From Paludibacteraceae bacterium (lineage in GTDB: Bacteria > Bacteroidota > Bacteroidia > Bacteroidales > Paludibacteraceae): 39,704 nt of DNA. The stretch covers positions 1 through 39,704 of the forward strand of contig JAFOFC010000003.1 in NCBI GenBank assembly GCA_017387515.1, written 5' to 3'. The notes beneath the pieces are model-generated. The model did not search any database, was not told the DNA's origin, and worked only from the letters and a program-made list of their open reading frames with translations. Numbering within the stretch: position 1 is the first letter of the stretch; the number at the start of each line of letters is the position of its first letter. The position numbers were made by a program, and so were the translations under genes. Below are positions 15,305 to 24,160 of the stretch, in pieces.

Positions 15305-18300
15305 ATGAAAAGATTTTTTACTTTTTTAATCACGCTATTTTGCGCATTCAGTGGGCTAATGGCGATTCCAGAACCTTCCGTTATTCAAGATGCAGATTAT
15401 GTAACGGATCAAGTAACCATTGCTGCTATTAGAAATAGACTGAGCATTAACGTAAACGATTTTACTGATTTTGCTGGTTTATATGTGTCAAAATTGCCAA
15501 ATATAGAAGATGCAGAAGTTTCGTACCAATGGGAAGTTTCTGCCGATGAAACTACTTGGACCGTTTATAACGGTGGTGATGGCGCTACTTGGGATAATAT
15601 ACGCCCTAATAAGGCAGGTTACTATCGTTGCTTATTATCGTACGATGTAGCAGGCGTGGTAACCACTTATGTTTCTAATGTTCTTCAAATAGAAGATAAC
15701 CAAGGCCCGAAGGTAACATTTAGTAGTAATTTACCTGTTGTATTGGTTAGAACGTCAAAGGATTTTCCAGAAGTTAATAGCTTGGTAGATAACGATGGGC
15801 TAGCAGCTGCAAAAGCCAAACGCAGTGTAGATGTAAAAATCTTGTGGAATAAAGACGGAGGAACTGTTACTCAAAATGATGCCAATAATGCGTCTGTATT
15901 GCACTACGACCGCAAAGCACGCATGAACTACCGTGGTTCTTCTAGTTTGTATCATAACAAGAAAAGCTATGCCTTTGTAACGGGTGATAAAAATTGCGAC
16001 GCAAAAAAACTAGGTGAAGTGAAAACCAAAAAATTTGGTATGTTTGACCAAGCTGCCAATAAAGATTGGGTTTTGTATGCTTCTGCTACCGATTATAGTT
16101 ACATGCGCAATGTGTTATCGTATCATCAATATGCAAAAATGACAGGATTGTGGGGCGTAAAATGTAGGTATGTAGAATTATACGTTGACGGTGAATACAA
16201 AGGTATTTACGTGTTTATGGATAAAATTACCCAAGACAAAAGCCGTGTAAACATAGACAAGGATAATGGTTATATCATTAAATTTGATAAAACCGATTTG
16301 GTAGACCGTTATACGGGTACTGTAGGAGCCAACGAAGATAGTAAACGTTCTACCTTTACAACCAATTATACTGGTAGAACAAATATTTCTACTTACAACC
16401 TAATAGTTGATCAGGCTTTTGAAATAGATTATCCAGAACGCGAGGATATTGCTAAATTTGATGACGAAGGTAATTTGTATGACGACGAGCCATGGGATAA
16501 GAAAGTACAAGGTGTAAAAGCCAAATTTGAAGCCATGGAAGCGGCTATTTTAGACAACAATTACGAGGCGTTGGCCAATATTATTGATTATCAGAGTTGG
16601 GCAGATTGGTTTATAATCAACGAATTTACGGCCAATGCCGATGCGTACAGAATCTCTTGCTTCTTTACCTTAAATTCGCTAGACGATAAAATTGTAGCCA
16701 ATCCTATTTGGGACTACGAACTAGGTTGGCAAGGTGGTGTTAGTGGCTTGTTGGTAGAAAGTTCAAATTATTATCGTGATGCATTCCCAACTCCATTTTG
16801 GTGGACAGGTTATAATATAGATAATTGTAATGGTATTTTAGGCGACTGTAAGTTTAAAAAGGTAGTTCAAGAACGTTGGGCTAAACACACAGGTGCTGAT
16901 GGCGCTTTAAATTTAACTATTTTGCAGGCTAAAATGGATAGTTTGGCAGCCGTTCTTAAAACCAGTTCAATTGCTTACGAAGCGACCACCAATGATTTGT
17001 ATTTTTCGGCGCTTTCTAGAACTCAAACCTTAGATAAAATTATTACTGGATGGCAAAGTTGCGAGCCCGAAACTCCTGCAACAGTGGCAGATATTTGGTT
17101 ATATGGTCAAGCAACTAATCATCTGTTTCAAGAAAAATGGAAATTTACCACTACTAATAACGATCTATACTACATCAATTTTGAAGAACCTACCGCATTG
17201 ACAGGGTTGTTTTATTTGCAGAACAATAACGGACCTATTGTAGTAAAACCTAATAGCTATCCAACTTATCTATTTGGTGTAGACGAAATGACAAAAATAG
17301 AGCCAGGTGTTTCTTATACCTTGCAGCCTAATGCTGAGTTTGAACTTAGCGTAGCAGATATTATCCATGTTACACGCATCGAATTCCAATTATCAACAGG
17401 TGCATTTAAGGTGATTGGCGAAACCCAAGAAAAAGTGTTTGACGTAGACCGCGATTATCAATTATACATCAACAGCAATACACCTATGCAGTTTAATGGT
17501 AATGGAGTGTATAAGGGTACCTATCAAATTCCTAGCAACGCAAGTGGTTATTCTCATTCTTTTACTTTTGCAGATTTAAACGGTGAGGTAATAATGGGGT
17601 CGGCAGCTAATTTGTCTTACGATGCTCCCAATCCGTTGTATGAAACCTATAAATCCTTATTAACAAATCACCGATGCTATGCAGGCGATACGTTTGAATT
17701 TACCCTTACCTTTACTTCTGATTGGACAGCCTCTGTAGAAGCTACCTATATTCCCAATGTAGAGGGGCGTACATACGTAGTTCGTGGTAATGGTAAAAGC
17801 GATCCTACTGGTGTTTGGTGTGATGGCATAGAGTGGGCTGATGACGATTCTGAGGCGAATGTTATGACCGATGCCGATAAGGATGGAATTTACGAGGTAA
17901 CCTACAAAAATGTACCTGCAGGAGCGTACAGTTTTAAAGTAGTAGGTCCAAAAACAAATGATTGGATGGGAACCAACTATTTGGATACCCAAAATTCATC
18001 AGAAGGATATGCCGAATTTGATGGTAGCAGAGACGAAAATATTAGTTTTATATTGAATGAATCGGCCGATGTAACCATTCAGTTCAATATCAAGACCGAT
18101 AAAATTATTCTAACAACCCCTTCTGGAAGTTTTGGTTATGTACAATACGAATCCTTTACCGTTATCACAGCTGACGATCAATGTTTGGATCAAAATAGGT
18201 TTACAGAAGAAAACAACAATACCGTTAAGTTAGTAACTGATGTTGATATTCCTGTTGGTGAATTTTATAATACCATTACTTATAAGGTTTGGGCAAATTG

Positions 18301-18910
18301 TAGTTATACCGTGTTCGAAAAATACTTGTCGTTTGATGTTCAAGTAGCCGGAAAATACGATGTGATAATTAAATTTAATGGTGATTACAAAAATCCAATG
18401 TTCTCTATCTCGGCTGTTATGCAAGACATCGATCCAGTAATAGAAAATGTTCAGCTAACTACTGTAGATGATGTTGAAGTAGGACGTGCAGTGTGGTTGT
18501 ACCTTACCTATACCCTAAGAAATGCCGCCAAAGCAACGGTTGATATAGAATGCGAAGATGACACTAGATGTTTTGTGAATAAAATAGATCATTATGGTGC
18601 TCTAGGTTATGCTGAAATTTTGTTTTTTGCAGACGAAGTAAAAACGTATCGTGCTGCAGTAGTCATTACAGCGGGTAATGTAAGCAAACGTCATGAGTTT
18701 ACCATAAATGTGGTAGGCAACGAGTCTTCAGCTGTAAATGATGTAACAGAAGACTTGGGTATTTATGCCAATAATGGCACCATTTATTCCGACCAATCCT
18801 TTGCTATTTATAGCATAACAGGGGTAGAAGTAACCCATTTGAATGGAACGTTAAAGGGTATTTATTTGGTAAAGACCCCAAAAGGCCATCAATTAGTAAG
18901 CGTTTGGTAA
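15305..18910 (+). CDS. CotH-kinase domain protein with T9SS sorting tail
   Basis: Large secreted or surface protein, 1201 residues. Signal peptide about 1-21 (MKRFFTFLITLFCAFSGLMA). An Ig-like region follows (about 50-130). The CotH kinase-like domain spans roughly 145-500, with MNYRGSSSLYHNKKSYAF, KDWVLYASATDYSYMRNVL, CRYVELYVDGEYKGIYVFMD and the later PIWDYELGWQGG segment. CotH proteins are atypical kinases that phosphorylate secreted proteins. Residues about 850-960 resemble a starch-binding SusE/SusF-like module (GRTYVVRGNGKSDPTGVWCD). The end (about 1140-1201: IYANNGTIYSDQSFAIYSIT, then GTLKGIYLVK) is a type A T9SS sorting domain. Start at 15305 is set by the signal peptide; an ATG at 15177-15181 region would place it inside the promoter. 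Confidence 0.88.
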   Translation: MKRFFTFLITLFCAFSGLMAIPEPSVIQDADYVTDQVTIAAIRNRLSINVNDFTDFAGLYVSKLPNIEDAEVSYQWEVSADETTWTVYNGGDGATWDNIRPNKAGYYRCLLSYDVAGVVTTYVSNVLQIEDNQGPKVTFSSNLPVVLVRTSKDFPEVNSLVDNDGLAAAKAKRSVDVKILWNKDGGTVTQNDANNASVLHYDRKARMNYRGSSSLYHNKKSYAFVTGDKNCDAKKLGEVKTKKFGMFDQAANKDWVLYASATDYSYMRNVLSYHQYAKMTGLWGVKCRYVELYVDGEYKGIYVFMDKITQDKSRVNIDKDNGYIIKFDKTDLVDRYTGTVGANEDSKRSTFTTNYTGRTNISTYNLIVDQAFEIDYPEREDIAKFDDEGNLYDDEPWDKKVQGVKAKFEAMEAAILDNNYEALANIIDYQSWADWFIINEFTANADAYRISCFFTLNSLDDKIVANPIWDYELGWQGGVSGLLVESSNYYRDAFPTPFWWTGYNIDNCNGILGDCKFKKVVQERWAKHTGADGALNLTILQAKMDSLAAVLKTSSIAYEATTNDLYFSALSRTQTLDKIITGWQSCEPETPATVADIWLYGQATNHLFQEKWKFTTTNNDLYYINFEEPTALTGLFYLQNNNGPIVVKPNSYPTYLFGVDEMTKIEPGVSYTLQPNAEFELSVADIIHVTRIEFQLSTGAFKVIGETQEKVFDVDRDYQLYINSNTPMQFNGNGVYKGTYQIPSNASGYSHSFTFADLNGEVIMGSAANLSYDAPNPLYETYKSLLTNHRCYAGDTFEFTLTFTSDWTASVEATYIPNVEGRTYVVRGNGKSDPTGVWCDGIEWADDDSEANVMTDADKDGIYEVTYKNVPAGAYSFKVVGPKTNDWMGTNYLDTQNSSEGYAEFDGSRDENISFILNESADVTIQFNIKTDKIILTTPSGSFGYVQYESFTVITADDQCLDQNRFTEENNNTVKLVTDVDIPVGEFYNTITYKVWANCSYTVFEKYLSFDVQVAGKYDVIIKFNGDYKNPMFSISAVMQDIDPVIENVQLTTVDDVEVGRAVWLYLTYTLRNAAKATVDIECEDDTRCFVNKIDHYGALGYAEILFFADEVKTYRAAVVITAGNVSKRHEFTINVVGNESSAVNDVTEDLGIYANNGTIYSDQSFAIYSITGVEVTHLNGTLKGIYLVKTPKGHQLVSVW

Positions 18911-18933
18911 AATAACCCCGATAATGTAGCGGA

Positions 18934-18966
18934 ACAAGGGTACTAAAAAGTGCCCTTGTTTTTTTT
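18934..18966 (+). terminator. Intrinsic terminator of the CotH gene
   Basis: Ten-bp stem with one G-U pair (ACAAGGGTAC at 18934-18943, GTGCCCTTGT at 18950-18959), 6-nt loop, followed by seven T. Confidence 0.9.
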
Positions 18967-18981
18967 ATGCTTTATTTTTAT

Positions 18982-18989
18982 TATCTTCG
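18982..18989 (+). promoter_or_regulatory. -7 box of the yicC-gmk-nadD promoter
   Basis: TATCTTCG, one base from TAnnTTTG and a variant I know from Bacteroidota promoters, lies 26 nt before the yicC start codon. No clear -33 element is visible. Confidence 0.45.
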
Positions 18990-19015
18990 CATATTCAAAA
19001 TTTTTATTCGTTTAT

Positions 19016-19891
19016 ATGATTCAGTCGATGACGGGCTATGGTAAGGCTGTAGCCGAGGTACAAAACAAAAAAATTACCATCGAGGTAAAGTCGCTTAACA
19101 GCAAACAATTAGATTTAAATACCCGTATATGTGGCTATTATCGCAGCAAGGAACTAGAAATTCGTAGCCTTATTGCGCAAAAAATAGGCCGTGGTAAGGT
19201 AGATTTCTCTTTGCAAATGGAATCGCTCGATACCGATCAAACTCCGCGCATCAACCAAGATATGCTAACGGCTTACTACGAGCAAATTAAGCAAATATCG
19301 GCGCAAACAGGCATTGCCGAACCTACCGATTGGTACAGTGTTTTGTTGCGCATGCCCGATGTGTATAAAAACGAGCAAAAAGAATTGACAGACGAGGAAT
19401 GGGCAGAGGCTGCTAAATTGTTAGATCAAGCCATAGAAGCATTTGCTGCCTTTCGTAGCCAAGAAGGCAACGGATTGTATGCCTTTTTTATGCAAAAAAT
19501 TAACAATATCAGAGCGTTATTAGCAGAGGTGCCTCAATACGAAACCGCTCGTATTGATAAAATTCGTGGCCGTTTAGAAGAAAACTTACGTGCATTGGAC
19601 GATAAAATTACCTACGATGCCAATCGTTTGGAGCAAGAACTGATTTTTTACATCGAAAAGTTAGATATCAGCGAAGAAAAGCAACGCCTAAACAATCACC
19701 TAAATTATTTTGTAGAAACCATGGATAAAGACCCCATGGCCGGCAAAAAGTTAGGATTCATTGCCCAAGAAATGGGACGCGAAATCAATACCTTGGGTTC
19801 TAAAGCTAACCACAGCGAATTGCAAATTATTGTGGTAAAAATGAAAGACGAATTGGAACAAATTAAAGAACAAGTACTCAATGTCTTATAA
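19016..19891 (+). CDS. yicC: YicC family endoribonuclease-like protein
   Basis: YicC proteins are stress-linked RNases that, in E. coli, act on the small RNA RyhB. The N-terminus MIQSMTGYGKA is the family hallmark, followed by EVKSLNSKQLDLNTR; the C-terminal DUF1732 part shows RLNNHLNYFVETM, GKKLGFIAQEMGREINTLGSKA and the terminal EQVLNVL. 291 residues, standard. I take ATG 19016 since 22 further in-frame upstream codons include the promoter region. It overlaps gmk by 11 nt. The pairing yicC-gmk is widely conserved. Confidence 0.93.
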   Translation: MIQSMTGYGKAVAEVQNKKITIEVKSLNSKQLDLNTRICGYYRSKELEIRSLIAQKIGRGKVDFSLQMESLDTDQTPRINQDMLTAYYEQIKQISAQTGIAEPTDWYSVLLRMPDVYKNEQKELTDEEWAEAAKLLDQAIEAFAAFRSQEGNGLYAFFMQKINNIRALLAEVPQYETARIDKIRGRLEENLRALDDKITYDANRLEQELIFYIEKLDISEEKQRLNNHLNYFVETMDKDPMAGKKLGFIAQEMGREINTLGSKANHSELQIIVVKMKDELEQIKEQVLNVL

Positions 19892-20453
19892 TCCAAAACT
19901 AATCATATTTTCGGCTCCATCGGGGTCGGGTAAAAGCACCATTATTAATCGCTTATTGGCAGATGGATTGGATATGGAATTTTCTATATCGGCTACCTCG
20001 CGTGCGCCTCGTGGAAGCGAACAACATGGGGTGGAGTACTATTTTTTATCGCCCGATGAGTTTAAAGAAAAAATAGCGCAAGATGCCTTTGTAGAATACG
20101 AAGAAGTGTATCAAGATCGTTTTTATGGTACACTAAAATCAGAAATAGAACGCATTGCATCTAAGGGTAAAGCTACGGTGTTTGATGTGGATGTAAAAGG
20201 TGGGTTGAACATCAAAAAAATGTACCAAGAAAAAGCGTTGACCTTGTTTATTCAGCCTCCTAGCGTAGAAGAATTGCGTCGTAGGTTAGAAGGACGCGCT
20301 ACCGATGCCCCCGAGGTAATACAGCAACGGCTAGATAAAGCTGCCTTTGAAATGTCGTTTGCCTCGCAATACGATTACATCATTGTTAATGACGACTTAG
20401 AAAAAGCCATACATGAAACAAAAACTATCGTCCAAGCATTTTTGTCCCGCTAA
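19881..20453 (+). CDS. gmk: Guanylate kinase
   Basis: Phosphorylates GMP to GDP with ATP. P-loop FSAPSGSGKST at about residues 10-20; GMP-binding segment SRAPRGSEQHGVEYYFLS (about 40-58); DVDVKGGLNIKKMY (about 99-112) and the lid-region PPSVEELRRRLEGR. 190 residues, typical. It begins inside the last codons of yicC and its 3' end overlaps the annotated nadD start by 41 nt, consistent with one coupled transcript. Confidence 0.97.
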   Translation: MSYNPKLIIFSAPSGSGKSTIINRLLADGLDMEFSISATSRAPRGSEQHGVEYYFLSPDEFKEKIAQDAFVEYEEVYQDRFYGTLKSEIERIASKGKATVFDVDVKGGLNIKKMYQEKALTLFIQPPSVEELRRRLEGRATDAPEVIQQRLDKAAFEMSFASQYDYIIVNDDLEKAIHETKTIVQAFLSR

Positions 20454-21030
20454 CGTAGATCCGTCAGTTCAACACGTTGGGTTGTACTTTGGTTCGTTTA
20501 ATCCCGTGCACATTGGCCATGTGTCGTTGGCCAGGTGGGTGCTAGAGCATACCAATTTGCAAGAGGTGTGGATGGTAATATCGCCCCAAAATCCGTTTAA
20601 GGTAAATCAGACCCTTTATCCCAACGAAGAACGTTTTAATTGGGTGCAATTGGCGGTAGAAGATATACCAGGTATTGTGGCTTGTAATGTTGAGTTTTTT
20701 ATGCCGCAACCATCGTACACCGTCGATACCTTGCGTGTATTGATCGAGAAATTTCCCAACATACGTTTTACCTTAATTATGGGTGCCGATAATGTAATGG
20801 GTTTTTCGGCCTGGAAAGATTATCAAGAGATAGTAGAAAAAGTAGCTATTTTGGTGTACCCACGCCCTGGTGTGGATGTAGAGGAGGAAGTTAAAAAGTA
20901 TCCTTCTATGCGTTTGTTAGAGGACGTTCCTTTGTTTCCCATATCGTCTACACAAATTAGAGAAATGAAAGCAGCAGGCAAGGATGTGTCTATGTTTTTG
21001 CCAGGGGCGGTGGCAGAAGCCTACTCGTGA
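20413..21030 (+). CDS. nadD: Nicotinate-nucleotide adenylyltransferase NadD
   Basis: Adenylates nicotinate mononucleotide in NAD synthesis. Nucleotidyltransferase motifs: GSFNPVHIGHVSLARWVL (about residues 27-44), LIMGADNVMGFSAWKDYQEI, and the terminal ISSTQIRE. 205 residues from ATG 20413, giving about 20 extra N-terminal residues that overlap gmk; a TTG at 20480 would be the alternative nearer the conserved core, so the start is uncertain. The second NAD gene nadC lies about 0.9 kb downstream. Its 3' end overlaps the convergent rlmH by 10 nt. Confidence 0.93.
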   Translation: MKQKLSSKHFCPANVDPSVQHVGLYFGSFNPVHIGHVSLARWVLEHTNLQEVWMVISPQNPFKVNQTLYPNEERFNWVQLAVEDIPGIVACNVEFFMPQPSYTVDTLRVLIEKFPNIRFTLIMGADNVMGFSAWKDYQEIVEKVAILVYPRPGVDVEEEVKKYPSMRLLEDVPLFPISSTQIREMKAAGKDVSMFLPGAVAEAYS

Positions 21031-21494
21031 TGGTAGGGCTCGCCTTTAATGATGGTGTACGCCCTGTATAGTTGTTCTACAAAAAATAAGCGTATCATTT
21101 GGTGCGAAAAAGTCATTTTAGAAAATGAAATTAAGCTGTTGGCGCGTTGGTACACTTTTTCTGAAAAGCCGTAGGGGCCGCCCACTACAAAATAGACCTT
21201 GCGTTTGCCAGCAAGGGCACGTTTATTAATTTGATCGGAAAATTCTACCGAGGTAAATTCTTTGCCGTGTTCGTCTAACAAAATAACATCGTCGGCATCG
21301 GCTACCTGCTTTAAAATTAGTTCTCCCTCTTTTTCTTTCTGCTCGTCTTGGCGTAAATTTTTGCAGTTCTTTAATTCGGGAATTACCTGAATAGAAAAGT
21401 CGGTATAAAATTTTAACCTTCCTAAGTAGTTGTCTATTAGTTTGTTGATGTTGCTGTCGGTAGTTTTACCAACCACAAGTAGTGTAATTTTCAT
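21021..21494 (-). CDS. rlmH: 23S rRNA pseudouridine-1915 N3-methyltransferase RlmH
   Basis: SPOUT-class methyltransferase acting on 23S rRNA helix 69 of the assembled 70S ribosome. Seen: MKITLLVVGKTTDSNINKLI at the start, DEHGKEFTSVEFSDQI, the knot segment VYFVVGGPYGFSEKVYQRA, and the C-terminal RLFFVEQLYRAYTIIKGEPY followed by HHE. 157 residues from ATG 21494, the standard length; the in-frame ATG seven codons upstream is rejected. Overlaps the convergent nadD by 10 nt with no terminator between. Confidence 0.96.
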   Translation of the reverse strand: MKITLLVVGKTTDSNINKLIDNYLGRLKFYTDFSIQVIPELKNCKNLRQDEQKEKEGELILKQVADADDVILLDEHGKEFTSVEFSDQINKRALAGKRKVYFVVGGPYGFSEKVYQRANSLISFSKMTFSHQMIRLFFVEQLYRAYTIIKGEPYHHE

Positions 21495-21502
21495 AAATTT
21501 TC

Positions 21503-21510
21503 TTACCTTT
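21503..21510 (+). promoter_or_regulatory. -7 box ahead of the DUF4783-nadC operon
   Basis: TACCTTTG matches TAnnTTTG, 56 nt upstream of the DUF4783 start. The -33 region is not distinctive. Confidence 0.5.
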
Positions 21511-21566
21511 GTCAAAACGCTTTGCTAGTGCAAAGGTCGTAATATTTCCATAAAAAATCAAGTAGT

Positions 21567-21974
21567 ATGAAAAAACACAATTGGCGGCTTAAAATGATAG
21601 GTGCTATGGCCTGTTTTTGTGGCGTTTCTGCTTTTGCAGCCGATTCGCTAGGCGACCAATTGCAACATGCTTTTCATGCCAATATCCCCGATAAGTCCTT
21701 AACTTGCTTTGCCGAGCAAATAGAGGTGTCTGTAATGGGCAAAGGATCGGTTTGTAGCAGCGAGCAGGCCGTAGAAATATTGCGCGATTTTATGCAAAAT
21801 AATCCTGTGGTTTCTTGCCAAATATTGCACAAGGGCAAAAAAGCCAACGCAGGGTTCTATATTATGAATGTAATGGTGTCTACGCAAAAACGCTACCGTG
21901 TTTATGCGCTAGAACGCAGCGAAAATAATCAAAACCTAATTAGACAATTTAGAATCGATGAAGTCATTGAATGA
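21567..21974 (+). CDS. DUF4783 family exported protein
   Basis: 135-residue protein with a signal peptide (about 1-25, MKKHNWRLKMIGAMACFCGVSAFAA). The mature part resembles a small NTF2-like/cystatin-like fold: helix with AVEILRDFMQNNP, then strands SCQILHKGKKANAGFYIMNVMV and RYRVYALER. It fits the DUF4783 family, which I know as commonly adjacent to nadC in Bacteroidota; function unknown. It overlaps nadC by 17 nt, so their translation is probably coupled even though one product is exported and the other cytoplasmic. Confidence 0.82.
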   Translation: MKKHNWRLKMIGAMACFCGVSAFAADSLGDQLQHAFHANIPDKSLTCFAEQIEVSVMGKGSVCSSEQAVEILRDFMQNNPVVSCQILHKGKKANAGFYIMNVMVSTQKRYRVYALERSENNQNLIRQFRIDEVIE

Positions 21975-22806
21975 TCAATTGGACGATTTAATTAAGTACT
22001 GGTTTGCCGAAGATATAGGCGATGGCGACCATACTTCGTTGTCGTGTATTCCCGCTACGGCGATGGGAAAATCGCGCCTTATTATTAAAGATACGGGCGT
22101 GTTGGCTGGTGTTGAGGTAGCAAAACGTATTTTTCATGCCTTTGACCCAGAGCTAAAAATAAATGTGTTTATTAACGATGGCGCAGAGGTAAAACCTGGC
22201 GATGTGGCCTTTGAAGTAGAAGGCAAGGTGCTTTCGCTTTTGCAAACCGAACGTTTAATGCTAAACATCATGCAACGCATGAGTGGCGTGGCTACCGTTA
22301 CCCGTAAATATGCTAAATGCCTAGAAGGTTTAAAAACCCAAGTGTTGGATACCCGCAAAACTACTCCTGGCTTGCGTATGCTAGAAAAAGAAGCTGTAAA
22401 AATTGGGGGTGGTACCAATCACCGCATTGGTCTTTTTGATATGATTCTGTTAAAAGACAATCATGTTGACTTTGCAGGAGGCATAGAGAATGCCATTCGT
22501 TCGGCTCAAAAATATTGCCAAGAAAAAGGCAAAAACCTTAAAATAGAAATTGAGGTTCGTAATTTTGAAGAACTAGAACGCGTAATGCGTGTAGGTGGTG
22601 TTAACCGCATTATGTTAGATAACTTTACCCCCGAAAATACCAAAAAAGCCGTTGATATGATTGGCGGACGTTACGAGGTAGAATCGTCGGGTGGTATTAC
22701 CTTTGATACTTTGCGTACCTATGCCGAATGTGGCGTAGATTTTGTATCGGTAGGTGCTCTTACTCACTCGGTTAAGAGCTTGGATATGAGTTTTAAAGCC
22801 GTATAA
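21958..22806 (+). CDS. nadC: Nicotinate-nucleotide pyrophosphorylase (carboxylating)
   Basis: Quinolinate phosphoribosyltransferase, making nicotinate mononucleotide from quinolinate and PRPP in de novo NAD synthesis. Motifs: EDIGDGDHTSL near residues 16-26, ERLMLNIMQRMSGVATVTR, DTRKTTPGLRMLEKEAVKIG, HRIGLFDMILLKDNH, and the terminal SGGITFDTLRTYAECGVDF. 282 residues, typical. Supplies the substrate of NadD, encoded upstream. Followed after 7 nt by a MATE exporter. Confidence 0.97.
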   Translation: MKSLNDQLDDLIKYWFAEDIGDGDHTSLSCIPATAMGKSRLIIKDTGVLAGVEVAKRIFHAFDPELKINVFINDGAEVKPGDVAFEVEGKVLSLLQTERLMLNIMQRMSGVATVTRKYAKCLEGLKTQVLDTRKTTPGLRMLEKEAVKIGGGTNHRIGLFDMILLKDNHVDFAGGIENAIRSAQKYCQEKGKNLKIEIEVRNFEELERVMRVGGVNRIMLDNFTPENTKKAVDMIGGRYEVESSGGITFDTLRTYAECGVDFVSVGALTHSVKSLDMSFKAV

Positions 22807-22813
22807 TTTTTAT

Positions 22814-24160
22814 ATGTCAAACAAACCTTTAACATTGGGAACCAAAAGCATTGGTTCCCTTTTGTTGCATTATTCGCTACCTGCTATCATTGCCATGACA
22901 GCCAGTTCGCTGTACAATATGATGGACAGCATGTTTATTGGGCATGGCATTGGCGCAATGGCCTTGGCAGGTTTATCGGCTACCTTTCCGTTTATGAACC
23001 TAGGTGCCGCCTTTGGTGCTATGGTGGGGGCTGGAGCTGCTACCGTGGTGTCGGTAAAACTAGGGCAACAAGATTACCAATCGGCCAACCACGCCATGGG
23101 CAATGTTATTTTGCTAAACGTGGGCATTGGTTTTTTGTTTTCGGTGGTTTGTTTGCTCTTCTTAGATCCTATTTTGTATTTCTTTGGAGCCAGCGATAAT
23201 ACCATTGCCTATGCACGCGATTACATGGTGGTTATTTTGTTGGGCAACATCATTACGCACTTGTACTTGGGTTTAAACAGTGTGTTGCGTTCGTCGGGGC
23301 ATCCGCGCCAGGCTATGAACGTTACGTTGCTAACGGTGGCACTCAATTTTGTGTTTAACTACCTGTTTGTGTTTGTAATACATTGGGGCATTAGAGGAGT
23401 AGCCATTGGAACCATTCTAGCGCAAAGCATAGGGCTTGCCATGGTAATGCGTTATTTTGTTAAACCCAATTCGGTGCTCCAACTTAAACGTCAATTTTTG
23501 CGTTTTTCGTCTAAAATAGCCGGGCAAATTTTATCCATTGGATTAGCCCCTTTCTGCATGAATGCCCTTGCCTGTGTGGTAGTTACACTTATCAATACCG
23601 GTTTGCAAAGGTACGGTGGCGATATGCATGTGGCGGCTTATGGCATCGACAACCGCATTGTGTTCTTTTTTGTGATGATGAACATGGGCTTTAACCAAGG
23701 TATGCAACCCATTGCAGGCTATAATTATGGGGCAAAAAAATACGATAGGGTATTGGTAGTGTTTAGGTATACCTTGTGTTGTGTAGTTGCCTTTGGAGTA
23801 TTGGGTTGGATTGCTTGTCAATTTTTGCCTAATGCCATTGTTTCGATGTTCTCTACCGATGTACAGCTAAATGAACTTAGTTCGTACGGGTTGCGCATTT
23901 TAACCTGCTTGTTGCCGTTAATTGGCTTTCAAATGGTGTGTACCAACTTGTATCAATCTATAGGCAAAGCCAAAATTGCTATCTTTTTATCAACCACCCG
24001 CCAATTGTTATTTTTAATTCCTTTCTTGTTGGTGCTACCCACGTATTGGGGTACCGACGGTATCTGGTGGAGTTTGCCCATGGCAGATGGTTTGTCGGCA
24101 TTGGTGGTGGCTGTAATGATTATTAAACTGATTCGTGAACTTAAAACAAAACCTGTATGA
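22814..24160 (+). CDS. MATE family efflux transporter
   Basis: Inner-membrane cation-coupled multidrug/toxin exporter with about 12 membrane helices across 448 residues, in two MatE repeats (about 15-175 and 235-400). Family cues: LPAIIAMTASSLYNMMDSMFIGHGIG near the start, GAAFGAMVGAGAATVVSVKLG, LNSVLRSSGHPRQAM between repeats, and MNMGFNQGMQPIAGYNYGAKKYDRV in the second half. Substrate not predictable. Overlaps the next gene by 4 nt (ATGA). Confidence 0.93.
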   Translation: MSNKPLTLGTKSIGSLLLHYSLPAIIAMTASSLYNMMDSMFIGHGIGAMALAGLSATFPFMNLGAAFGAMVGAGAATVVSVKLGQQDYQSANHAMGNVILLNVGIGFLFSVVCLLFLDPILYFFGASDNTIAYARDYMVVILLGNIITHLYLGLNSVLRSSGHPRQAMNVTLLTVALNFVFNYLFVFVIHWGIRGVAIGTILAQSIGLAMVMRYFVKPNSVLQLKRQFLRFSSKIAGQILSIGLAPFCMNALACVVVTLINTGLQRYGGDMHVAAYGIDNRIVFFFVMMNMGFNQGMQPIAGYNYGAKKYDRVLVVFRYTLCCVVAFGVLGWIACQFLPNAIVSMFSTDVQLNELSSYGLRILTCLLPLIGFQMVCTNLYQSIGKAKIAIFLSTTRQLLFLIPFLLVLPTYWGTDGIWWSLPMADGLSALVVAVMIIKLIRELKTKPV

